DNA of 7,418 nt from Deltaproteobacteria bacterium (GTDB taxonomy: Bacteria > Myxococcota_A > UBA796 > UBA2385). Below are positions 1 to 6,210 of this stretch, one piece after another (the stretch's first letter is position 1; each line of letters begins with the position of its first letter). The notes beneath the pieces were generated by a model. That model saw only the letters and a program-made list of their open reading frames with translations. It searched no databases and was not told where the DNA came from. The stretch spans positions 1 through 7,418 of the forward strand of contig CANHON010000228.1 in NCBI GenBank assembly GCA_947462115.1. The letters are read 5' to 3'. Both the position numbers and the translations under genes were made by a program.

Positions 1-1155
1 GATCGTCGGGAGCTCGGCGTAGTAGGGCAAGATCCCGGCGGCGTGCACCGCCAGCCATCGGTCGTGGGGGACGAGCTCGCGCAGGCGCAGACCCGCCTCG
101 CGGCGGTCCACGAAGTCGGCGGAGAAGCGCTCGGCGAAGGCCGCCATCGACTGCCAGCCCGGCGAGGCCCAGACCAGGCCGAGGGCCACCACCGTGAGGC
201 GGCCCACCGGCGGCAAGCGCGAGAACAGCGCCCTGGACAGCACTGCCATCGGCACGAGCAGCGGGATCAAGAAGCGCCCGGTGCCGTTGAAGTCGCCGCC
301 GACGAGCAAGATGTAGAGCAAAAAGAAGCCGATGAGCACCAGCGCCGGGCGCCAGGGGCCGGCGTCTTCGGCGGGCGGTCGGGCCGCGCCCTTGCGGGCC
401 TGGGCGCCCATGATCAACAGGCCCGCCCCGAGGGCCGCCGCGACGAAGATGGGGAGCGCGGAGGAGGCACCCTCGCCAATGTACCGGAGTCCTCGCAGCA
501 GTGCGCCGCCCGCCACGCCCTCACCCGCGCCGACCTTGGCGTGGAAGGTGTTGGGCAGCAGCTCCCCGTAGTAGGCGAGGCGGAAGGCGACATGGGGCAC
601 CGTCATCGCCAAAAAGCCACCCAGGGGCCACTTTTCGCGCCGAAACAGCCACAGGATGCCGAAGACCGCGTAGCCCTCGGGCCGCGTCAGCGCCGCGAGG
701 CCGGCGAAGGCCCACCAGCCCTTGCGCCCCTCGAGGGCCAGGGCCACCAACACAGCGTACAGCACCGTCTCCAGGCCCTGAACCGCCTCGAGGGCGAGGC
801 CGGGGAAGCAGGCCACCAAGGCCGCCGGGCGCCAGTCTCGCCCGCCCAGCCGCCACGCGGTCACGAGCAGCGCGGCGCTGAGGATGTAGCCGTAAGCGGT
901 GCTCACCGGCCCCGGATCGACGCCGGCCAGCTCCGTGGGCACGAACAGCAGGGTCCACAAGAAGTTGGTGTAGCCCTCGACCACCTCGCCGGGGTTGTAG
1001 ACGAAGCCGAGGCCGCGCGCGAGGTTCTGCGCGTAGCGGAACGAGATGTAGGCGTCGTCCTGCGAGCAGACGCCGTAGCTGGCCTCCAGCAGGAGCAGCC
1101 CGGCGATCACCACCAGCAGGCCGATCCGGCCTGGGGCGGGGCGCTGCTCAGCCAA
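1..1155 (-). CDS. GT-C-type polytopic membrane glycosyltransferase-like protein (3' end cut by window edge)
   Basis: The frame is open from a TTG at 1155 to the window edge, giving 385 residues without a stop, so the C-terminus lies outside. A hydrophobic segment (about residues 11-25) is followed by a first exterior loop with an Asp-Asp pair at 33-34 (QDDAYISFRYAQNLA), then YNPGEVVEGYTNFLW at 53-67. Further hydrophobic stretches alternate with short basic loops. A DDAYI...NPGE..EGYTNFLW layout is known from GT-C fold glycosyltransferases, such as AftB-like arabinofuranosyltransferases and related uncharacterised bacterial proteins. These transfer sugars from polyprenyl-phosphate donors outside the cytoplasmic membrane, and the acidic pair is the usual catalytic or metal-site candidate. 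The TTG start is inferred: a stop codon directly precedes it in frame, a GGGG lies 6 bases upstream, and a later GTG (1113) would cut into the first membrane helix. It overlaps the nupC stop by 8 bases, so the two are probably translationally coupled. Donor and acceptor cannot be told from sequence. Confidence 0.75.
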   Translation of the reverse strand, partial: MAEQRPAPGRIGLLVVIAGLLLLEASYGVCSQDDAYISFRYAQNLARGLGFVYNPGEVVEGYTNFLWTLLFVPTELAGVDPGPVSTAYGYILSAALLVTAWRLGGRDWRPAALVACFPGLALEAVQGLETVLYAVLVALALEGRKGWWAFAGLAALTRPEGYAVFGILWLFRREKWPLGGFLAMTVPHVAFRLAYYGELLPNTFHAKVGAGEGVAGGALLRGLRYIGEGASSALPIFVAAALGAGLLIMGAQARKGAARPPAEDAGPWRPALVLIGFFLLYILLVGGDFNGTGRFLIPLLVPMAVLSRALFSRLPPVGRLTVVALGLVWASPGWQSMAAFAERFSADFVDRREAGLRLRELVPHDRWLAVHAAGILPYYAELPTI

Positions 1156-2470
1156 TCAGCACCCCAGCCACCGCGCCCGTCATGAAGCAGGCGATGGAGC
1201 CCGAGACCATGGCCCGGAGGCCGAGCTCCGCCAGATCGCCCATGCGGCTCGGGGCGATGCCGCCGATGCCGCCGAGCTGGATGCCGATGCTCGCGAAGTT
1301 GGCGAAGCCGCAGAGCCCATAGCTGGCGATGATGGCCGAACGCTCGGTGATCTGGGGCGTCTCGCTGCTGCTGAGGGCGCCCAAGTTGATGTAGGCGACA
1401 AACTCGGTCAACACGATCTTTTCACCGAGCAGGCGCCCGATCGCCAAGCAGTCATCGGTGGGCACGCCCATAATAAACGCCACCGGCGCGAAGCCATAGC
1501 CGAGCAGCATCGACAGGCTCAGCGCCTCGGCGCCGGGGATGGGGATGAAGCCGAGGCAGGCGTCCACCATGTTCATCAGCGCGACGAAGGCGATGAGCAT
1601 GCCGCCGACGTTGAGCACCAGCTGTACGCCCTCCGACGCCCCGCGCGCCGCCGCCTCAATGACGTTGCGGCTGGTCTTCTCGACGTCGATCGACAGCTTG
1701 CCGAGGGTCACAGGCACGCCGTCCTCCGGCACCATGACCTTGGCGATGGCGATGGCGGCCGGGGCCGAGATGATGCTCGCGGTGACGAGGTGGCCGGCGA
1801 TCCCAGGGATGTCTTTGAGAAAGCCGACGTAGGCGGCCATCACACCGCCCGCGACCGTGGCGAAGCCGGCCGTCATGACCGCGTGCAGCTCGGAGCGGGT
1901 CATCTTCTCGACGAAGGGCTTGACCAGCAGCGGGGCCTCGGTCTGGCCCACGAAGATGTTGGCCGCCGTCGCGAGGCTCTCGGCCCCGGAGGTGCCCATG
2001 GTGCGCTGCATCACCCAAGCGACGCCGTAGACGAGCTTTTGCATGATGCCGAGGTGGTAGCCGATGCTCATCAGCGAGGAGAAGAAGATGATGGTCGGCA
2101 AGATCCAGAAGGCGAAGGTGCGGACGGGCGGCGACACGCCGAAGGGGACCGGCCGGGGCGCCCCGTTCATGTCGAGCACCTGGTGCGCGTCGATGGTGCC
2201 AAAGACAAAGCTCGCGCCCTGCTCCGAGAAGCCGATCAACCACTTGACGCCCCGGTCGACCACCGTGAAGAAGAACTCCGACAGCACTGGGCTGAGCACG
2301 ACCGCACCAAAGACCAGCTGCAAACCGACGCCCCAGAGGACCGGGCGCCAGCTCACCTTTTTGCGATCGCTGCTCATCAGCCACGTGATCAGCACGAGGA
2401 TCGGGATGCCAGCGAGCGAGATCATGCGCTCGAGGATCGTGGTCTCGTGCGGGACGAAGGTGGCGAGCAT
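1148..2470 (-). CDS. Concentrative nucleoside transporter, CNT/NupC (SLC28-like) family
   Basis: This is a 440-residue cytoplasmic membrane protein of usual family length that imports nucleosides with a cation gradient (Na+ or H+). The N-terminal helices (about 17-32 and 43-60) precede the conserved transport core. The core contains NIFVGQTEAPLLVKP at 171-185, the HP1 substrate hairpin with Gln176, Thr177 and Glu178. It also has TEFVAY at 355-360 with the second essential Glu356, and LCGFANFASIGIQ at 386-398 with Phe389, Asn391 and Ser394. These align, by a constant offset of 22 for the first half, with the uridine- and Na+-binding residues known from Vibrio cholerae CNT. The Na+-site residues Asn171 and Val174 are kept, while the Ser/Ile pair is Thr205/Val206. 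The Asn usual before the second Glu is Thr355. The ATG at 2470 is chosen because a GGAG lies 7 bases upstream; an internal ATG at 2425 would lose 15 residues. The frame stays open far upstream opposite pdhA, but that part is antisense shadow. Exact nucleoside preference is not predictable. Confidence 0.93.
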   Translation of the reverse strand: MLATFVPHETTILERMISLAGIPILVLITWLMSSDRKKVSWRPVLWGVGLQLVFGAVVLSPVLSEFFFTVVDRGVKWLIGFSEQGASFVFGTIDAHQVLDMNGAPRPVPFGVSPPVRTFAFWILPTIIFFSSLMSIGYHLGIMQKLVYGVAWVMQRTMGTSGAESLATAANIFVGQTEAPLLVKPFVEKMTRSELHAVMTAGFATVAGGVMAAYVGFLKDIPGIAGHLVTASIISAPAAIAIAKVMVPEDGVPVTLGKLSIDVEKTSRNVIEAAARGASEGVQLVLNVGGMLIAFVALMNMVDACLGFIPIPGAEALSLSMLLGYGFAPVAFIMGVPTDDCLAIGRLLGEKIVLTEFVAYINLGALSSSETPQITERSAIIASYGLCGFANFASIGIQLGGIGGIAPSRMGDLAELGLRAMVSGSIACFMTGAVAGVLIG

Positions 2471-2530
2471 CGGCGCGCTCCAGTCGGCGGGGGAGAGCGC
2501 GCCGTCCGAGGCGGGCGACGCGGTCGCGCC

Positions 2531-2604
2531 GGCTAACCGACGCGCGGCCTCTCCGGCCCCCCTTCGCCCCGGTTGACCTTCCCCGCGCCGCAGGTGGGTT
2601 AGCC
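2531..2604. repeat. Perfect 8-bp inverted repeat GGCTAACC / GGTTAGCC in the divergent nupC-pdhA region
   Basis: The left arm is GGCTAACC at 2531-2538 and the right arm is GGTTAGCC at 2597-2604, separated by 58 bases. Read outward on each strand, both sites have the form GT(C/G)GGTTAGCC, matching at 10 of 11 positions. The arms sit symmetrically within the 165 bases between the two divergent start codons. They could be the -10 regions (TAGCC type) of two divergent promoters, or half-sites of an operator controlling both nupC and pdhA. No matching -35 is evident for the nupC side. The function is inferred from position and symmetry only. Confidence 0.45.
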
Positions 2605-2605
2605 T
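2573..2605 (+). promoter_or_regulatory. Possible sigma-70-type promoter of the pdhABC operon
   Basis: TTGACC at 2573-2578 resembles a -35 box, and TAGCCT at 2600-2605 fits a TANNNT -10 box. The spacer between them is 21 bases, longer than the usual 16-19, so the pair as written is not convincing. If the -10 element is real, transcription would start near 2612, about 24 bases before the pdhA start codon. The site overlaps the right arm of the GGTTAGCC inverted repeat, so a regulator binding the repeat could block or assist RNA polymerase here. Confidence 0.3.
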
Positions 2606-2626
2606 CTGCGGCCACCCAGGTTCGAC

Positions 2627-2630
2627 GGAG
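2627..2630 (+). promoter_or_regulatory. Ribosome binding site deciding the pdhA start
   Basis: GGAG at 2627-2630 lies 5 bases before the ATG at 2636. An in-frame GTG at 2630 overlaps this Shine-Dalgarno sequence and has no site of its own, so the ATG at 2636 is preferred. The difference is only two residues. Confidence 0.7.
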
Positions 2631-2635
2631 TGTCC

Positions 2636-3784
2636 ATGGACGCAGCGACACAGCGAGGCCCCGCGCAGGCCGAGGCGCAGGCCAGCCCCCACAGCGCGGT
2701 GCACACCCAAGGCGGCCTTCTCCCCTTGCCCACCCAGAGCAGCCTGCCCGCGATCACCCGCGACGAGCTGCTCGGCCTCTACCGGCAGATGGCCCTCATC
2801 CGCCGGGTCGAAGAGCTCGCCGCCAAGGCCTACACCCAGCGCAAGATCTTGGGCTTTTGCCACCTCTACATCGGCCAAGAGTCGGTGGCGGTGGGCGCCG
2901 CGGTCGCCACCAAGGGCGACTACTGGATGGCCGCCTACCGGGAGCACGGCCACGCCATGGCCAAGGGCACCTCGGCCCGGGCGGTGATGGCGGAGCTCTA
3001 CGGGCGGCGGGACGGCGCGAGCCGGGGCCTCGGCGGCTCCATGCACATCTTTGACCGCGAGCACGACTTCCTCGGCGGCTACGGCATCGTCGGCGCGCAC
3101 GTCCCCCTCGCGGCGGGCGTGGCCTTCGCCGCCAAGTACCGGGGCGAAGGCCGCGTCGCGCTCTGCTACTTCGGCGACGGCGCCGCCCACCAGGGCGCCT
3201 TCTTCGAGGCCCTGTGCTTGGCGCAGCTCTACAAGCTGCCGGCGGTCTTTATCTGCGAGAACAACTTCTACGCGATGGGCACGCCCCTGCACCGCCAGTC
3301 GGCCCTCGCCGACATGAGCCTGCGGGCCGATGGCATCGGCATGCAGCGGGACGCCTTCGAGGGCTTCGACGTGGAGCTGGTGCGCGAGCGCGTCGCCCGC
3401 GCCGCCGACTACGCCCGCGCCGGGAACGGCCCGGTGATGCTCGAGATCGTCACCTACCGCCACCGCGGACACTCGATGTCCGACCCCGCCAAGTACCGCC
3501 CCGCCGGCGAGCTGGAGCAGTACAAGGAGGAGTCCGACCCCCTCAAGATCACGCTGCGCCGCCTCACCGAAGACTTCGGCGTGACCGAGGCGGAGCTCGA
3601 GGCCCTCCAGGCCGGCGTCGAGGCAGAGTGTGAGGACGCGGTGGCCTTCGCGGAGGCCAGCCCGATCCCGGATCCTGCTGATCTTTACCGATACACCTAC
3701 GCGCCCCAGCAGACGACGATGGGCGTGGGCGAAGCCGCCCCGACCTTCACCATCCCGGCGCTGCGCGCTCAAAAGGAGGGCTGA
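2636..3784 (+). CDS. pdhA: Pyruvate dehydrogenase E1 component, alpha subunit
   Basis: This is the thiamine-diphosphate-binding half of the E1 heterotetramer. With PdhB it decarboxylates pyruvate in the cytoplasm and reductively acetylates the lipoyl group of E2, linking glycolysis to the TCA cycle. The protein has 382 residues, the usual E1 alpha length plus an Ala/Gln/Pro-rich N-terminal tail of about 40 residues that looks disordered. Visible family motifs are HLYIGQESVAVG (77-88), YREHGHAMAKG (101-111), RGLGGSMHIFD (130-140), and the ThDP/Mg2+ motif from GDG at 180-182 to Asn-Asn at 209-210. The loop YRHRGHSMSDPAKYR (274-288) keeps the His and the two serines (280, 282) of the mitochondrial phosphorylation loop. 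The motifs fit PDH better than acetoin or branched-chain 2-oxoacid dehydrogenase, but substrate cannot be proven from sequence. Its stop overlaps the pdhB start by one base (TGATG). Confidence 0.95.
   Translation: MDAATQRGPAQAEAQASPHSAVHTQGGLLPLPTQSSLPAITRDELLGLYRQMALIRRVEELAAKAYTQRKILGFCHLYIGQESVAVGAAVATKGDYWMAAYREHGHAMAKGTSARAVMAELYGRRDGASRGLGGSMHIFDREHDFLGGYGIVGAHVPLAAGVAFAAKYRGEGRVALCYFGDGAAHQGAFFEALCLAQLYKLPAVFICENNFYAMGTPLHRQSALADMSLRADGIGMQRDAFEGFDVELVRERVARAADYARAGNGPVMLEIVTYRHRGHSMSDPAKYRPAGELEQYKEESDPLKITLRRLTEDFGVTEAELEALQAGVEAECEDAVAFAEASPIPDPADLYRYTYAPQQTTMGVGEAAPTFTIPALRAQKEG
3773..3779 (+). promoter_or_regulatory. Strong Shine-Dalgarno site for pdhB inside the end of pdhA
   Basis: AAGGAGG at 3773-3779 is close to the ideal anti-16S complement and sits 4 bases before the pdhB ATG at 3784. 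It lies in the last codons of pdhA, which together with the TGATG overlap suggests coupled, stoichiometric synthesis of the two E1 subunits. Confidence 0.8.
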
Positions 3785-4761
3785 TGGCTACGCTTCAGAT
3801 CCGCGAGGCCCTCCGGCGGGCGATGGTCGAGGAGATGCGCCGCGACGACCGCATCTTCCTCATGGGCGAAGAGGTCGGGCACTACAACGGCGCCTACAAA
3901 GTCAGCCAGGGCATGCTCGAAGAGTTCGGCGAGCAGCGGGTCATCGACACGCCCATCTCCGAGAACGGCTTCGCGGGCCTCGGGGTCGGCGCGGCCATGG
4001 TCGGCCTGCGGCCCATCATCGAGTTCATGACCTGGAACTTCTCGCTGGTCGCCTACGACCAGGTCATCAACAGCGCCGCCAAGATCTACCAGATGAGCGG
4101 CGGCCAATACAGCGCGCCCATGGTCTTCCGCGGCCCAAACGGCACCGCCGAGAACCTCGCCGCTCAGCACAGCACCTCGGTGGACTCGCTCTACGCCCAC
4201 TTTCCGGGGCTCAAGGTCGTCACCTACTGCGACGCCGCCGACGCTTACGGCCTGCTCAAGGCCGCCCTGCGCGACGACGGCCCGGTGTGCTTCCTGGAGA
4301 GCGAGCTCACCTACGGCATGAAGGGCGAGGTGCCCGACGAGGAGCACATCATCCCGCTCGGCCAAGCCAAGGTGCGGCGCGCCGGCCGCGATCTGAGCCT
4401 CATCACTTGGGGCAAGCAGGTCTTCACCTGCGAGGCCGCCGCCAAGCAGCTCGAAGCCGACGGGATTGACGTGGAGGTCGTTGACCTCCGCAGCCTGCGG
4501 CCCCTCGACCACCAGACGCTGTTCGCCTCCGTGGCCAAGACCCGCCGCGCGGTGGTTGTCCACGAGGGGCACCTGTTCGCCGGGGTCGGCGCCGAGATCG
4601 TCGCCCGCCTCCAAGAGGCGCTCTTTGACGTGCTGGAGGCACCAGTGCTGCGGGTCACCAGCCGCGACGTGCCCCAGCCCTACGCCAGCAACCTTGAGAA
4701 GCTCGTGAACCCCGACGCCGCCCGCGTCGTCGAGGCCGTCCGCAAGTCGCTGGGGAGGTAG
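3784..4761 (+). CDS. pdhB: Pyruvate dehydrogenase E1 component, beta subunit
   Basis: This is the 325-residue pyrimidine-binding subunit of E1, which completes the active sites at the interface with PdhA. Its order is an N-terminal transketolase-like pyrimidine domain (about 1-180) followed by a transketolase C-terminal domain (about 200-320). Motifs shared with mitochondrial and alphaproteobacterial PDH E1 beta are GEEVGHYNGAYKVSQGM (28-44), DTPISENGFAGLGVG (55-69) with the catalytic Glu60, and EFMTWNFSLVAYDQVINSAA (80-99). Also present are MSGGQ (104-108), VFRGPNG (114-120) and AAQHS (126-130), whose His129 matches a conserved active-site His. DLRSLRPLD (234-242) marks the C-terminal domain. 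EFMT-NFS...QVINSAAK is typical of PDH and argues against AcoB or the branched-chain enzyme. It is full length. The stop at 4759-4761 is two bases from the pdhC start. Confidence 0.96.
   Translation: MATLQIREALRRAMVEEMRRDDRIFLMGEEVGHYNGAYKVSQGMLEEFGEQRVIDTPISENGFAGLGVGAAMVGLRPIIEFMTWNFSLVAYDQVINSAAKIYQMSGGQYSAPMVFRGPNGTAENLAAQHSTSVDSLYAHFPGLKVVTYCDAADAYGLLKAALRDDGPVCFLESELTYGMKGEVPDEEHIIPLGQAKVRRAGRDLSLITWGKQVFTCEAAAKQLEADGIDVEVVDLRSLRPLDHQTLFASVAKTRRAVVVHEGHLFAGVGAEIVARLQEALFDVLEAPVLRVTSRDVPQPYASNLEKLVNPDAARVVEAVRKSLGR
4754..4758 (+). promoter_or_regulatory. Shine-Dalgarno site for pdhC
   Basis: GGAGG at 4754-4758 lies 5 bases before the pdhC ATG at 4764 and overlaps the last pdhB codons. 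It supports this ATG and translational coupling within the operon. Confidence 0.75.
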
Positions 4762-4763
4762 CC

Positions 4764-6119
4764 ATGCCGGAACTGTTCAAGATGCCCCAGGCCACGCCCA
4801 CCATGGAGGTGGGCACCATCGCGAAGTGGCGCAAGGCCGAGGGCGACGCCCTCAAGCCCCAGGACGTCGTCGCCGAGGTCGAGACCGACAAGGCCGTCAT
4901 GGAGATCGAGGTCTTCGACTCTGGCGTGCTGCTCAAGATCTTGGTCGAGGCCGGCGTTGAGGTGCCCGCCGGGCAGCCCATCGCCATCCTCGGCAAAAGC
5001 GCCGACGAGGACTTCTCAGCCCTGCTCGCCAGCCTCGGCGGAGCGGCGCCCGCCGCGCCGGCCCCCGCCAAGGCCAGCCCCGCTGCTTCGACCCCGTCTG
5101 CCGCGCCCACGCCGTCGCCCGAGAAGGGGGTCGCCGCCCCGGTCGCCCGCGCCCCCGAGGGGGGCCTGCGCCCCTTCACTTGGGCCGGCGAGGCGGTGAA
5201 CAGCGCGTTCATGGAGCTGCCCACCTACGAGCTCGGCCTGCTGGAGGCCGCCGCCGGCGCCGCCGAAGGTCCGGGCTCCGGCCGCGCCGCCCCCGCCGCC
5301 CGACGGGCTGCCCGCGCGCTGGGCATCGACCTGGACGCTGTTCACGGCACCGGCCCCCGCGGGCGCGTGCTGCGGGCCGACGTGGAGGCCGCCCAGGCCC
5401 GCCCGGCCGCAGCGCCTCTGCCGCCGGCCCCCGCCGCGCCCAAAAGCGAAGCGGTCAAGAACAGCAACATGCGGAAGACCATCGCCCGCCGCCTCACGGC
5501 CGCCTCGCAGGAGGTCCCGGCCTTCTACCTCACGGCGGTCTTCGACTGTGACGCGCTGGTGGCCTTCCGCGAGCAGCTCAAGGGCGCGGGCCTCGCCGTG
5601 TCCTACAACGACATCCTGATCAAGGGCTGCGCGCGGGCGCTGGTCGCGGTGCCCGAGGTCAACGCCTCCTGGGGCGACGAGGCCATCCTCCGCCACAAGG
5701 CCGTGCACGTCGGCGTGGCCGTGGCCTTGCCGGATGGGCTCATCACCCCGGTCATCCGCGACGCCGACAAGAAGGGCCTCAGCACCATCGCCGGCGACAT
5801 GAAGGACCTCGCGGCCCGCGCCCGCGACCGCAAGCTCATGCCCGATGAGTACACCGGCAGCACCTTCTCGATCAGCAACCTCGGCATGATGGGCATCGAG
5901 CAGTTCACCGCCATCATCAACCCGCCCGAGGCCATGATCCTCGCGGTCGGCGGCATGCAGCGGGAGCCAGTGGTGCGGGCCGACGGCAGCCTCGGCGTGG
6001 GCTGGCGCATGCGCGTCACCCTCACCTGCGACCACCGGGTGGTGGACGGCGCGCTCGGCGCCCGCTTCCTCGCCGAGCTCCGCAAGCTCATCGAGAAGCC
6101 TGCCCTGCTCGCCGCTTAG
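4764..6119 (+). CDS. pdhC: Dihydrolipoamide acetyltransferase (pyruvate dehydrogenase E2)
   Basis: This is the 451-residue core enzyme of the complex. It moves the acetyl group from E1 to coenzyme A through a swinging lipoyl arm and forms the multimeric scaffold. Domains in order: a single lipoyl domain (about 1-80) with Lys43 in VETDKAVME as the lipoylation site; an Ala/Pro linker (about 92-132); an unusual non-repetitive stretch (about 134-165); a peripheral subunit-binding domain (about 174-210, ending GTGPRGRVLRADVEAA); a second Ala/Pro linker (about 211-228); and the acyltransferase domain (about 229-451). The catalytic domain shows STFSISNLGMMGIEQFTAII (366-385), INPPEAMILAVG (385-396) and DHRVVDGA (423-430) with catalytic His424 and Asp428. 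The lipoyl domain start (MPQATPTMEVGTIAKW) and FTAIINPPEA resemble PDH-type E2 rather than the succinyl or branched-chain enzymes. No E3 gene follows; a terminator-like hairpin lies 22 bases downstream. Confidence 0.95.
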   Translation: MPELFKMPQATPTMEVGTIAKWRKAEGDALKPQDVVAEVETDKAVMEIEVFDSGVLLKILVEAGVEVPAGQPIAILGKSADEDFSALLASLGGAAPAAPAPAKASPAASTPSAAPTPSPEKGVAAPVARAPEGGLRPFTWAGEAVNSAFMELPTYELGLLEAAAGAAEGPGSGRAAPAARRAARALGIDLDAVHGTGPRGRVLRADVEAAQARPAAAPLPPAPAAPKSEAVKNSNMRKTIARRLTAASQEVPAFYLTAVFDCDALVAFREQLKGAGLAVSYNDILIKGCARALVAVPEVNASWGDEAILRHKAVHVGVAVALPDGLITPVIRDADKKGLSTIAGDMKDLAARARDRKLMPDEYTGSTFSISNLGMMGIEQFTAIINPPEAMILAVGGMQREPVVRADGSLGVGWRMRVTLTCDHRVVDGALGARFLAELRKLIEKPALLAA

Positions 6120-6141
6120 CACCCCCGCCGCGTCCAGAGGC

Positions 6142-6181
6142 GGCGCCGCCCCGAGGCTGGATGGCCCTGGGGCGGCGTCTT
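6142..6181 (+). terminator. GC-rich stem-loop, likely terminator of the pdhABC operon
   Basis: CGCCGCCCC at 6144-6152 pairs perfectly with GGGGCGGCG at 6169-6177. The stem extends outward by a G-U and a G-C pair (6142-6143 with 6178-6179), and a further AGG/CCT can pair inside the 16-base loop. It is followed by only a short weak T-run (TCTTC). It sits between the convergent pdhC and hydrolase stop codons. It may act on the plus strand as an imperfect intrinsic terminator; the minus-strand side has no T-tract. Confidence 0.5.
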
Positions 6182-6210
6182 CGCTTCAGCCGACGGCCCT
6201 GGCCCGGCGC

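Noticed and set aside
43..1185. 380-codon open frame on the plus strand
   Set aside because: It is antisense to the GT-C-like membrane protein; its product is Gln/Arg/Glu/His-rich without any domain or hydrophobic pattern, as expected of a shadow frame.
2471..3772. Long open extension of the nupC frame upstream, antisense to pdhA, which would make an 874-residue protein
   Set aside because: It lies opposite a clearly real pdhA, its translation has no family likeness and is rich in Gly, Ala, Val, Arg and His as expected from the complement of GC-rich codons. The nupC family domain begins at the ATG with a Shine-Dalgarno site at 2470.
3769..4614. Minus-strand open frame of 281 codons within pdhB
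   Set aside because: It is fully antisense to the highly conserved pdhB, has biased shadow-like composition and no recognisable motif.
5050..5130. Ala/Pro-rich, near-repetitive GC stretch as a DNA repeat
   Set aside because: It encodes the normal flexible linker of E2 and has no exact repeat unit.
2636..6119. Acetoin dehydrogenase or branched-chain 2-oxoacid dehydrogenase instead of PDH
   Set aside because: The E1 beta EFMTWNFS...QVINSAAK and MSGGQ motifs and the E2 FTAIINPPEA and lipoyl-domain motifs are those of PDH; no acoR, acoX or branched-chain pathway neighbour is present. The alternative remains possible at low probability.
5016..6122. Minus-strand open frame of 368 codons within pdhC
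   Set aside because: It is antisense to a conserved E2 gene and its Gly/Arg-rich translation has no family features.
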